A stretch of 64,000 bases of DNA from Butyriboletus loyo (lineage: Eukaryota > Basidiomycota > Agaricomycetes > Boletales > Boletaceae), in contig JBBPSI010000116.1 in NCBI GenBank assembly GCA_038093515.1, forward strand, positions 1-64,000, written 5' to 3'. Every line of letters begins with the position of its first letter. Positions within the stretch are counted from its first letter, which is position 1. Below, in pieces: positions 10,073 through 20,729 of the stretch. A program made the position numbers and the translations under genes. The notes beneath the pieces are model-generated. The model worked only from the letters and a program-made list of their open reading frames with translations, was not told the origin of the DNA and ran no database searches.

Positions 10073-12880
10073 CAGTCCATACAGTGATAATGATATATCA
10101 ATAGCCTGCTGATTGGCACAAAAGCATGGTACATTAATAGTGGTAGTAACAAATACTCTCATCCTCCACCTCTAATACATCACTAATAAATAGGATCCTC
10201 AGTTAGTAATCCTAATAGTGATATATCATTGATGTATCACTCTCAGCTATGCAGTTATCTCATGCCTACCAGTGATTTCCCACCTCTAATACATCACTAA
10301 TATATCAGTACAAAGTAGTCTACTCCTGGCGCTTTTTTTATTATGTAATGCATGGGAAATTGTGACACCTGGCGCTTTTCTGATTATCTAATCATAGCAA
10401 AATAATTGCCAGGGCTTCTGGCTGCCCTTGACCTTCTTTGTCCGCATTTTGAGTGATTACATAAGTGGCTGTGAAGCAGTGACATCACCAGGGGTAATTC
10501 CCAGAAGCAGCCACTGCTTCCATAACATTCTTTATTGGGAATCACCTAGATCATATGTTTTTCATTGCTCCCTCCTTATTGCAGCTACTTCCCCTTGTTG
10601 AATACATGATCTGACTGTAGGTACATAGTGTACATATCATAATGGACTGTTCCTACTGCTTACATGAGGTCCTGAAAGGCCCTATAAGGCAAATATCAAT
10701 ATATGGTGAAAAACAAAAAACATAACCGCATTTTTGACATATTTGACATATGGTCTCAAGAAGTACATGCCCATGTGCCCTTCATATACATCTAGAACAT
10801 ATCACAAGCCCAAGTGGCTGGGGTAGAAACTGGTGGTGCTATGATACATCTCCTCCTGACCCCTTTTGATTGTGGAAAGCTGTACTGATGGCTGTACTGG
10901 ATCAGTGAGATATGGAGGTCCCTTAGGCAACTATACTCTTTAATTCCATCACCATTCCCCCTTTACCAGGCCCTCTAAACTCTCCCAGGGAGCCTTTTCC
11001 ACATTTTAAATGATAGAGAGATATAAAATAACATATGATGTATATGCCCAGGGCAACTATCTCCATTGCTGGGGTATATTGCAACCCATCCTTCCCCACC
11101 TTTCTGACTCTTTCCAATGAGAATTGAAGCTGGGAGGAGTAGATTAAACACACCAGAAGCGTGGGAAACTATTTCGACCTTAGGAGACTTTGCAAAACAA
11201 AACAAAAACACAACATTATGCCTTCCACAACACATATGGCAATATTCTGAGTAGTAGAATACATACATATACACCATGATAGCATATATTTACTTGGACC
11301 TGATCACAAATATCCTATAATTCATTGTTCCTGAATAAATCTCCTATATAACCTACTACTGTGCTTGAGTTGATGGTCAAGCAAACCATGGTGCTACTAT
11401 AGAACTTGTGTACATTTTCGCATTTTTGACATTTAAGTGGTATTAAATGAAAACATGAAGGTTGGCAATATGATATTAGATGGTATGTATGTCTTGCCAT
11501 ATGTATTGTGGAAGGCATAATGTTTTTGTTTTGTTTTGCAAAGTCTCTAGGTCGAGATCCCACTTCTGTTGTGTTTAATCTACTACTCTATCATTGGAGA
11601 GAGTCGGAAAGGTGGTCGATGGGTTAAAATATACCCAGCAATAATATTGCCTGTTATTTTATATCTCTCTATCATTAAATATGGAAGAAGGCTCCTGGGA
11701 GATTTAAGGGCCTGGTAGAACAGTGATGGTAAAGATTATAGTTGCCTGAGGACCTCCATGGTCAGTACAGCTTTCCACAATCAAAAGGGGTCAGGAGGAG
11801 ATGTATCATAGCACCACCAGTTTCTACCCCAGCCACTTGGGCTTGTGATATGTTCTAGATGTATATGAAGGGTACCTGGGCATGTATGTACTTCTTGAGA
11901 CTATATGTCAGGTATGTCAAAGATGCAGTTATGTTTTTTGTTTTTCACCACATATTGATATTTGCCTTATAGGGCCTTTCAGAACCTCATGTAAGCAGTA
12001 GGAACAGTCCATTATGATATGTACACTATGTACCTACAGTCAGATCATGTATTCAACAAGGGGAAGTAGCTGCAATAAGGAGGGAGCAGAAAAACATATG
12101 ATCTAGGTGATTCAATAAAGAATGTTATGGAAGCAGTGGCTGCTTCTGGGAATTACCCCTGGTGATGTCACTGCTTCACAGCCACTTATGTAATCACTCA
12201 AAATGCGGACAAAGAAGGTCAAGGGCAGCCAGAAGCCCTGGCAATTATTTTGCTATGATTAGATAATCAGAAAAGCGCCAGGTGTCACAATTTCCCATGC
12301 ATTACATAATTAAAAAAGCGCCAGGAGTAGACTACTTTGTACTGATATATTAGTGATGTATTAGAGGTGGGAAATCACTGGTAGGCATGAGATAACTCCA
12401 TAGCTGAGAGTGATACATCAATGATATATCACTATTAGGATTACTACCTGAGGATCCTATTTATTAGTGATGTATTAGAGGTGGAGGATGAGAGTATTTG
12501 TTACTACCACTATTAATGTACCATGCTTTTGTGCCAATCAGCAGGCTATTGATATATCATTATTGTTGAAACGGTAGTGTTCTATTTCTATATTTCAATT
12601 ATAGCCACTATGTTTCTAGACTGGTCTATATGACATCATTGTCTAGACCAAGTCACGCTTATCACATTACAAATAGCTCTTATTATGCTATTGGACGATA
12701 TGCTTAGTCTTATCTCTTATCTCTATCATATCGTTATGTATTTCATACTATATCTTATAAAGGTACTATACAGAACATAAGTACAAACACTCATGTACTG
12801 TATATAAGACAGCCCTTATGGCTTGTCGCTTTTCTCTAGATCTTTCAGTTCTATCATTACTACTGCGATATCTCTAAGTT

Positions 12881-13796
12881 TGTTACGGTAGTGGTATACT
12901 TTTTCCATCCACTACCACTTGGACTACTTCATTCGCCTAGCTTACAGCTAGTTCCCTTCGAACGGTACCAACCGTTCTGTTACGAGACAACGGAGTTATC
13001 AAGTTACACGGGGTTCCACAACTGTCGCAGTGCTACACAAGTACTGGTGAGGTGTAATGAGGATAGCTCAAGCCTTAATCTCTCAACTGTTGCCAGCGAA
13101 TAAGACAAGTGGTTAAAGCTAGGGAATCCTAGCCGCAACCACGAGCCTTTTTATATTACAGGGGAATGCGCACAGACCATGCAGTGCGTGAGACTAGTTA
13201 CTATACATGTACATATGAAGAAGTCACGAGTCGATGATGATGGGAAATAGAAGTCGACGGTGATCAAAAAGAAGAGAAGCAAATGGAGATTAAATACATG
13301 AGGCATGATGTCATAGAGTCTGGGCCAGTCTGGACTGTGACATCATGTGCTTAGTCAGCCTGTGGTTTCATGTATAATCCCACAATCATGTGCACTAAGT
13401 CACGTGACCTTTGAAAGAGAAATATGACGAAGTCCAAAATGCAAAAGATACAATTATAACATGTTCTAGATTAGTCATCACTTCCCGCGCACGGACGCAC
13501 TTTCCTTCATACTCCAGAACGTTCTAGAGTATCTCTTCCCCGTTTGTACTTTCCCTTCTCGCGGCTCGATTAGGGACATGGTCTGTGCGCAGACCCCAGT
13601 AGTATAAAGACCCAGCCTTTATACCATGTACAGTATCTAGTTCTACACAGTAACCTGCTAGCAATTAGTTTCACTCCAGACTCTTAGTGTGCGCACTAAG
13701 ACACAGCCTGAGACCCAGCTCAGAATTGTCTCCCGAGTCTCGAGGCCACTCCAGAGTGCCTCCTCGCTGTTCTAGTTGTTAGTGCCCAGCGTAACA
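12881..13796 (+). mobile_element. Solo gypsy LTR (TSD AAGTT), itself interrupted
   Basis: This is the same LTR family as 2,834-3,261: it starts TGTTACGG and ends CGTAACA, with perfect AAGTT duplications at 12,876-12,880 and 13,797-13,801. Without the inner insertion it is about 427 bp. Confidence 0.88.
12978..13461 (+). mobile_element. Solo LTR of a third family, innermost insertion
   Basis: 484 bp beginning TGTTACGAGAC and ending TTATAACA, unrelated inside to the surrounding LTR. It is flanked by CGTTC and TGTTC, a 5-bp duplication with one mismatch. Removing it rejoins the outer LTR where its paralogs read CCGTTCGTAGCTTAGTC. Confidence 0.75.
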
Positions 13797-13952
13797 AAGT
13801 TGAGCCTTGCTCCTTATACTCTGTTTGCGATACTCTCACTCTCATATTATCAGTGAGTCTTTCCACTGATAGGTTTACCCTTGCATCCTTCGTTGCCCTC
13901 GGTGCACCTGCTTGGACTTTACCCATTCTGAAAATTATCACTGTATGGACTG

Positions 13953-14455
13953 GATTGTGATCTCCCCAGACTGTTGCTATGTTGCAACTGGACAATTTGA
14001 TGGAAAAGTCATCACAAGAACATTCTCCCTGACTTGTATGGTCCCTTCCATGTAAGTATTTGTGCTATCATAGTTCCAGCATGTCAGATAAGTTCTATTC
14101 TGTCAAAAAATGAGTTGTACTAAATCCTTCATGGTGCATGTACGTCAGGAAGAATCCAGTCTACTTGAGTCCGAGGGACACGGTGAAGGCGGTGACAGTG
14201 ATCTCTTCGAGGTACCAGTTCATTCATTTCAACCTCAAAGGGAGAGTTCCTATGAGGATATAGGTCGAGGTACCGTTGAGCGCGCCAGCTGCCAAATTCA
14301 ACTGTGACGAGGTTGGCGATTATTTCATTTTCTTTCCTGCCTCTGTGCTGACGCTGCTGGAGCCACCATCCCGGGCCTCTTCTGCCGGTTCCAGGGATGA
14401 TGAGATTCCACCACTGGACGCATCTCCAAGGGCGCGTCCGGGGGGGAAACCTTGA
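13953..14455 (+). pseudogene. WD40 copy A, 3' remnant
   Basis: This matches the last part of the propeller exon (blade 7, ends 14,051 at a GTAAGT donor), exon 3 (14,149-14,211), exon 4 and the start of exon 5 of the intact copies. Splice borders are kept. Exon 5 breaks off after a GKP-coding triplet and stop at 14,455, and exons 6-8 are deleted: the sequence jumps straight to the unit tail (TCACTCAAGCTCGCCGAC, as at 24,710). A short deletion also lies inside blade 7 near 14,015. It is dead, because its 5' half was lost with the transposon insertions. Confidence 0.85.
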
Positions 14456-15200
14456 TTCACTCAAGCTCGCCGACGAAGTTTAGATGCACGCGGAGGTTGG
14501 GATTAGATATCAATATCTCATTAATTAATCAGATCTGTTGCAAACTAAAGAATGAACTTGATCAATGCAAACACACGAACTTGCACTGCGCAACTACCAA
14601 GTCATCCGTCTACCTGTGAATGCATCTAACTACGAGCTTACATTCCTCGTTTATATAAAGAAAAAAATGACGGATGTGTACCTGAAAACGACACGAATGA
14701 GTGAAACCACGACAAACTGATCCAAATCGAGATGTGAGCGAAAAAAATGATCAAGTGAAACAAGTGGGAGGGTATCCCAAAACGATGCTAGAAATGCGTC
14801 AGGGTGATACTACAAGCCAAAAAAAACACGACAAAAACAAAAGAGAACGGAAAAAGGATGTGAGACAAGTCGACGATGATTCAAAAAAGCAGGGCGCAAA
14901 ATAATGCTGCGATTACACAAATGAGTGCGGTGAGCATCGCTGCGGCAAGAACGAACACATTCCGAGTGCGAGATCAGTACACGAAAACCAAGACGCATAG
15001 GACACGTGAAACTAGGTGATCTGCGCAGGTTGGATGAGAGGTTACCAGCCGTCTTCTAGCTCGATGATAATGCCACCCGACCCCGTGCAGGACTTTTTCC
15101 GGGCGTCCCCGTCGATTGCCCCGACGATGTCAGTGGACATATAACGCCTGTCCAAGTACATGGTCTTGAGCTACTGCCGTCCGCGCTCGCAACACACTAT
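14456..15200. other. Array spacer, AT-rich
   Basis: This is the tail shared with the other units (compare 24,713-25,180 and 29,830-30,300) and is rich in A-runs. It lies between convergent 3' ends: the plus-strand WD40 copy and the minus-strand companion. I see no gene. Confidence 0.5.
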
Positions 15201-15217
15201 TTAGAGCACCATACCTA

Positions 15218-16840
15218 TTACTCTGTGCAGTCCTGGCGAGAGGACGAAGGCGCGTCCCATCCTCCAGCACCTCTAAACTCACACAGTGAGACGCTGCCAA
15301 GCCGTGATCCAGGTTGCGTTATCCCATGGACACCATTCTCCATGGTCGCGTTGATTACTGGGTGGCGACCACGCAGTCCCACGTCAGAGTTGGCAACTGA
15401 GATATTCACTTGGTTGGAACGACAAGATCGGATGAAAACGTCGAACCAACCTCGATCGCAGCCTCAGCCCTCGTTTCATGTTCATTCGTACATCGTCTTC
15501 TCATCCATGAAATCTTTCTTTGTCCGCTCCTGACCACAGATGGGGTGCAGATCTTCAAACGTGGCACTCAGCTGCTTTGCATGACCTCAAGCTTTTAACG
15601 CAGAGTCTACATCACTGACACCATCGTTTGACCACGGCCCAATATGACTGTCATCGCGTAGCGTGGACAGCGCATGTCCACTACCCGACTCGCCGGTTCA
15701 TAGACGGCAAGAAGCTGGGAGAACAAAAAATAAAATAAAAAACATCAACATAATCAAGGTTCGAAACTCATACGAGACACACTCACAGACTGTCCTGATG
15801 ACGTGGAGTTGCTCCGGGAAGTCCAGCCCTTGGTACAGCTCTGCATCGTCGACGTGGTTATAATCACCCTCGGTGAGCATCGACAGGGTCGGTCCCTGCG
15901 ATGAGCATTTTGCTAACCCGTCAGGCGCAGTACACACAAGTGGCAAAGACACAGTGACAACGGCATGAATAGATCTTTCATGTATGTGCGTCGATGGACA
16001 CGAGAATGTCATGTGTCCCGAGCACGCGGTGCACGAAGGAAACTTCCAAACTGAGTGCGGCCAATCAAAAGAGAAGAAGGCAGGTCGGTGTAGCCACTGG
16101 GGTGCCACTGCGCCAGAATGGACATTACCTTGAACCAAGCGGAGATCATACATGAGGGCGACAACAATTGGTGGATCGGCGTTGAAAAAGAGGCCCAGTC
16201 TTTGTCTTTTATACAGTATCAAGTCAAAATCCCACAACGGATGAGTGTTTAAAAGAGAAGCTAGAACAGACTGTTTGTACCGCCAGGACAGCGGTAAATG
16301 GGAGGCGAAGTAGGAGACTGACATGACAGAAACCGAGCCTATGATACGTCTGGAGCCCGTCAGTGCACATCTGGAGCCCTTCGGTGCACATCTTGACAAA
16401 GCGGGAGGAAAGGTTGCATCGGGTGCTCGGGCACTACCAAATTTAGCAAGCGACGAACATTGCAGCGACCATTCTGGTGACTCACTTTACAGGTATGATA
16501 GTACGGTATTTCCACTTTGGCTGCCTTCGAAATGATCATTGAGTTGACCAGTCACAAGAATTCGACGTTGGTGCCGCAGGAATCTGCGCTGGGGCTTTCC
16601 CGGTCGCCCTAATTGATTGCCCTGACGGTGTCAATGGACGTGAAATGCCTGTCCAAGAACATGGTCTTCAGCCACCGACAAACACGCTCGCAACACGATT
16701 GGGAGTACCATTCGGGCGAGTGGACGAGGACACGAACGAGTCCCCATAAACATCCCTGTCCCATCCTTCAGTACCATTGACGATCTCGCCAAGCTGTCCG
16801 CAGCTAGAGTTAGCCTTCTACATCGGTCGAAGTACTGCAA
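15218..16840 (-). pseudogene. Companion region of unit 1 (minus strand)
   Basis: Protein-like stretches occur on the minus strand and recur in the other units. A block with NATMENGVHGITQP lies near 15,300-15,370; units 2 and 4 have NVTMENVV and DVTMENGVHGMMQP in the equivalent place. A longer open stretch (233 codons, 16,399-15,698) includes YKQSVLASLL, present in units 2 and 3 as YKRSLLASLL and YKQSVLTSLL. I could not assemble a full gene: stops and frame changes intervene, and exon borders are unclear. It is divergent from the WD40 gene at 17,375 and may share its promoter region. No known family is recognised, so it may be a decayed or very fast-evolving gene. Confidence 0.4.
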
Positions 16841-17374
16841 CGGTCCGTGAACTGGGTCACTGATATTGTCCCTTTAACAGAGGGAACGCCCAGCCTATCC
16901 ATGAATACAAATGTGACTTTGTTCGAGTTCATGTGGTGGATAGACATACACTGTTTAGCTCCCATGTATACAGTATGGAGAACACTCGTCCGGAGCTTGA
17001 GCGCGCCTTTTCACCACCGTGCCGGGATGCATGTATATTTTGTGCACGACATGTCGCGAGTTGTCTAATCCGGAATGAGGGCTAGCTCCTACAGCTGAGA
17101 TATGACTAGCATGCGCAAGTCCCATGCCATGAATATTCGTGCCAACGAGGAAATGTATTGCCGATGTTGACTACTTGCTCAATCGCCACACAGCCAGGTC
17201 AGGTAGCTGAGATCCAAGGAAGAATAAGCGCCTAGGAGGCGAGGCACTGTGCGAACAGGCCATATTGAGAATAAGGAAACGTGTTCATGGAGCAACTTTG
17301 CGCACCACAAGTAAATCGAAGCACCTTGTTCCTTGACATCTGGATATACCAACGATTGTGTAACATTGGTGAGG

Positions 17375-19344
17375 ATGTCGTCGACAAATACTGGTGCGTA
17401 GCAGGTCCGAGGAAATGATTGAACGATACTGACCATTCAGTAAGACCAAATCACAGTACTGGACACTGGTCGCTCTGGATGGATGTACGCAGTCTCTTTC
17501 TACTCCAACGGAAAGCATCTTCTGGGCGGGGATGATGATGGGATCCAACAATGGCGACTTGAAGACGGTCAAGAAGTCGGAGAGCAAAGAGGAATGGATT
17601 TGAACGCCATTTGCGTGTCAACGGATAACAAGTGGGTGGTTTGTGGTACCATGCAGGGCGCAAGTGTATGGGACGGAGAGATACATGAAAAGATCATCGA
17701 GGTGGAGGGCACAAATCACGTATGGGCGGTTGATGTCTCCCCTGATTCGACCAGATTTGCCACTGGAGGTAGTGCCAACACAGCGAGTGTTTGGGACATC
17801 ATCACAGGGCAGAGACTTGTTGGCCCGCTCAAACATGAAAACTATGTCATTGGCATCAAATTCTCCCCGAGTGGCGACCACATTGCCACTGCATGTTATG
17901 GCTCCAACATCCGCATTTTTGACAGTCACAATGGCAATGAGCTCATCACCATCAAGACTACCATACCCACATACTCCCCATCCACTCCAATTGCATGGTC
18001 AGGCGACGGCCAGCACATTTTTGCCACATCGCGCGACAAAAAAATCATGTCTTTCAATGTCTTCACTGGGTCCCAGCTTGCTGAGTCGCCGATTCTCACT
18101 GGGGGTGACAATCTAGTCCATTCCATAGCTCTAGCCCCCAATGGCAAATCCATTGCCACCTTCAGAGGCCGCTCCATCTCATTCCTAGACACATTGACAC
18201 TAACTCAGATTGGCCCTGTCATTGAGGACAGTGAACAGATACGGTCCATTGTGATCTCCCAGGACAGTTGCTATCTTGCAACTGGACAACATGATGGAAA
18301 AATCATCATTCGTCGTCTCAAGCCCATTCTCCCTGACTTGTATGGTCCCTTCCTTGTAAGTACTTGCGCTATCATAATCACCGCATGTCGGATAAGCCCC
18401 ATTCTGTTAACAAATGAGTTGTACTAACACCTTCGTGGTGCTTGTACATCAGGAAGAATCTCAGATATCTGGACTACTTGAGTCCGAAGGACACAGCGAA
18501 GGCAGCAACGGTGATCTCCTCGAGGTATCATTTCATTCGTTTCAATGTCAAAGAGAGTTCTCATGAGGATATAGGTCGAGGTACCATCGAGCGCACCAGT
18601 TCCCGAATTCGACTTTGACGAGGTTGGCGATTATTTCATTTTCTTTCTTGCTTCCGTGCTGACGCTGCTGGAGCCACCATCCCGGCCCTCTTCTGCCGGG
18701 CCCCAGGAATCGCGTGCCGTACCAGCGCCTCCAGGGGCACGTCTGGAGGAAAACCTTGATGCTGCCGAATCACCTGGTGGTCGTTCAATACTTAAAAAGT
18801 GGCTAAAGAGAACGAGTCACAAGGATCCCACTTCACATAAGCCTAGTCGACTTCTTGGAAAGTCGCGCCAGGATGCCGATCGTCAATCTATTTCCCCAGC
18901 GAGAGGGGATGATACAAACGAGGGTCCTTCGAGGATGGCTGCGGCTAAAAGTAAGCCAGTGAGTCACGTTTGTCCTGGACAGACAATCGGATGTTGTGTA
19001 TCTAACACCTCATCTTAGCGCACGGTCGCAAGATCGTTCAGAAAACGAGAGGTCCGTTATTCTTCGAACTTATTTACAGGGACTTACAGAGTCATCACAC
19101 GTTACAGGATAAATCGGCTGCCAAGACTACTGTTCCCAAGCATCCGAACGAAGGTACTTCCGGTAGCAGACAATGTACTGCGGATCCAAGCGAAGCGGGC
19201 CCGGTACGACCTTTCTGGTGATGGCAGACCTTGTCACGATAACTCACACCTTATTAGGCACAACAAGCGAACGATCAATCTCGACCCTCCTCCGCGAGAG
19301 TCCATGTAATGGTGCGCGTACTTTCACTTAGCTTACATTGTTAG
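17375..19344 (+). CDS. WD40 propeller protein, copy B (intact)
   Basis: The eight-exon model is 17,375-17,393; 17,457-18,355; 18,453-18,524; 18,575-18,622; 18,674-18,958; 19,019-19,051; 19,108-19,203; 19,258-19,344. It gives 512 residues with no stop. Only intron 1 is phase 1; the others are phase 0. Residues about 6-306 form seven WD40 blades (for example SPSGDHIATACYG and DGKIIIRRL). The tail holds an acidic stretch (PVPEFDFDE), the basic motif RSILKKWLKR and Ser/Pro-rich sequence, ending VMVRVLSLSLHC. The start is chosen because GAGG-ATGTCGTCGA is conserved in the other full copies. There is no NACHT, kinase or membrane part. A protein-binding scaffold is inferred, probably soluble; the partner is unknown. 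Confidence 0.8.
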
Positions 19345-20339
19345 ACTCACAGCGCATCAGCATCAGGAAGGATCAGGTGATGCTACCATCGCGATCAGGT
19401 TACCTACCATTTTGATCAGGTTACCCGCATGGATGTTGTGTATTCGCTCGAGTACACACGATGAGGTGCATTGATCCAGGTGACCCAATGCAATTAATGT
19501 AGACACTACGCTGAATCACTAGTATGCGGACGTCGGGCGTGCAGTTCTTTGGGTTCGTATCACCGCAATATCAGTACGAGTCTTGATGAGCACGTCCACA
19601 TTGGGTCGAGGCCGCCAGCATATTCACCCAACGGTCATAGTCTAACAAACACGGAAGTTGGGATTGAAAGACAGTACCCGATTGGTTAGCGCTACTGCAA
19701 ACCGAAAGAATGTCAATTAAGAGGAGGAGATGTGTTAATCAGGATATCTCGTACGGTGGGCCAACTTTGGGCAAGGTCGCTGGTGGTGGGACGTTCGATT
19801 TCTGGTTCATCACACCGGATCCAAGTACTACTTGGTGCGAGAGTTCTCAAGACTTAAGCCGACCACCTCTTTTGAACACGGGTTCACTAGTAGATGACTC
19901 GATCGAGTATCCATTCCGGAGATACCATCGACATCGCTGAGTTCCTCCTCACATTGTTCCTCTCTGACGAAATAAATGATACACACTCTCTGATCATCCC
20001 ACACGACATTTCGAGACTCTGTGCATGTTCAGACGACTGTTAGAACTTCATTTTTCTTCTTTTCACGTTTCTTTCTTTCTTCACGTTTCTTTGCTTTTCT
20101 ATCACATTCTCGAACATATCACGATACCAGCCCTAAAGTCATGCTTTCTTGTATATATACCTACGAGCTCTGTTTCATTTCTTTACCTTTTGATTATTGA
20201 TTTCTCTCAGGTATTATCTCATGTCGTAGCTCATTGTCTAATATTGATTTCTCTCAGTCATTGCTTTGTAGTTCCAACACGATATATTCGATCAACTACG
20301 GGTCCCTCGAAACATTCGGCGCCCATCATATGCTCTTTC
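19345..20339. other. Spacer between units 1 and 2
   Basis: This holds the downstream tail of the WD40 unit (the GATCAGGTTACC repeats at 19,390-19,430, also at 33,680 and 36,510) and a segment at 19,710-19,960 repeated at 33,960-34,120. There is a T-rich stretch at 20,050-20,200. No gene is evident apart from weak protein-like similarity that leads into the folate fragment. Confidence 0.4.
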
Positions 20340-20650
20340 GTTTGCATTCAGGAAGTCGGCAACGTGAGTGTCGTCGTAACGCTGCGAGATACATTCCCCT
20401 CATTTCACGATCGAAACGACGCACGGGAGAGATCATCAATCAGACGCCGGACCACCTCTCAGGCTGCACTCGGAGACGGAATGCAGGGCCCGGATCTAGT
20501 GTATTGTGGCTCGTCCTCGTTGTCTCACTCTGTAGCACTGGCGCTCGGCTCGAACCTCGGCGACAGATTCACAAACGTCAAAACTGGTCCAGCGAAGGTC
20601 GCGCACGCCATAGCGATTGTTACGGATCTAATATACAGCAAGAAGCCGAA
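20340..20650 (+). pseudogene. FOL1-like fragment with HPPK signature
   Basis: The plus-strand frame reads QEVGNVSVVVTLRDTF and then VALALGSNLGDRF. The second string is the hallmark start of 6-hydroxymethyl-7,8-dihydropterin pyrophosphokinase (ALGSNLGDR). In fungi this domain sits in the middle of the trifunctional folate enzyme FOL1, after the dihydroneopterin aldolase part, which the preceding VVVTLRD segment might represent. About 30 residues later the frame runs into an A-rich repeat (20,656-20,680) and ends, so the pyrophosphokinase active site and the dihydropteroate synthase part are absent. It is a truncated, non-functional copy, carried in the array spacer. Confidence 0.5.
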
Positions 20651-20655
20651 GGAAA

Positions 20656-20680
20656 GAAAATAAAAATAAAAATAAAAATA
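20656..20680. repeat. AAAAT microsatellite
   Basis: About five copies of AAAAT lie directly at the break point of the FOL1-like fragment. Unit 1 has a related A-rich run at 15,723-15,740. Confidence 0.8.
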
Positions 20681-20729
20681 AACACCGACAAAGTCAACAT
20701 CCAAAAATCATGCGAGACATCTACTGACT

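Larger units (their letters stand above)
12564..13933 (+). mobile_element. Solo LTR (TSD ATTAT) in right arm of palindrome
   Basis: The left part is 12,564-12,880 and the right part is 13,802-13,933, about 449 bp together. It begins TGTTGAAACGG, a start common among copia-type LTRs, and is flanked by ATTAT at 12,559-12,563 and 13,934-13,938. Removing it exactly restores the palindrome, which independently confirms the borders. The right end is GAAA rather than the usual CA, so the terminus has mutated or my border is off by a few bases. It contains TATATAAG near 12,800. Confidence 0.65.
10073..13952. mobile_element. Non-coding palindromic (foldback-like) element
   Basis: The left arm runs from CAGTCCATACAGTGATAATG at 10,073 to about 11,242. 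The right arm is its reverse complement from about 11,500 to 12,563 and resumes at 13,934 (ATTATCACTGTATGGACTG), after an inserted LTR. Arms are about 1.17 kb and differ by scattered substitutions and short indels; the unique centre is about 250 bp. Subterminal blocks such as CTAATACATCACTAAT recur within each arm. The composition is clearly more AT-rich than the surroundings, and no transposase-like ORF exists. The class is unknown: a non-autonomous TIR element or a tail-to-tail rearrangement. I could not find a clear target duplication. Confidence 0.75.

Noticed and set aside
10073..12563. CRISPR-like or satellite array
   Set aside because: The repeats are two long inverted arms with a few subterminal motifs, not evenly spaced direct repeats, and the organism is a eukaryote.
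17618..17929. Minus-strand ORFs lying inside the WD40 propeller exons (here and at 22,328, 27,566, 34,598 and 59,730)
   Set aside because: They recur in every copy only because the plus strand is conserved; the plus-strand frame has the WD40 pattern and consistent splice borders.
17375..19344. NACHT/NLR-type WD40 protein
   Set aside because: No nucleotide-binding motif lies within or just upstream of any copy; the start codon and 19-nt first exon are conserved immediately before blade 1.
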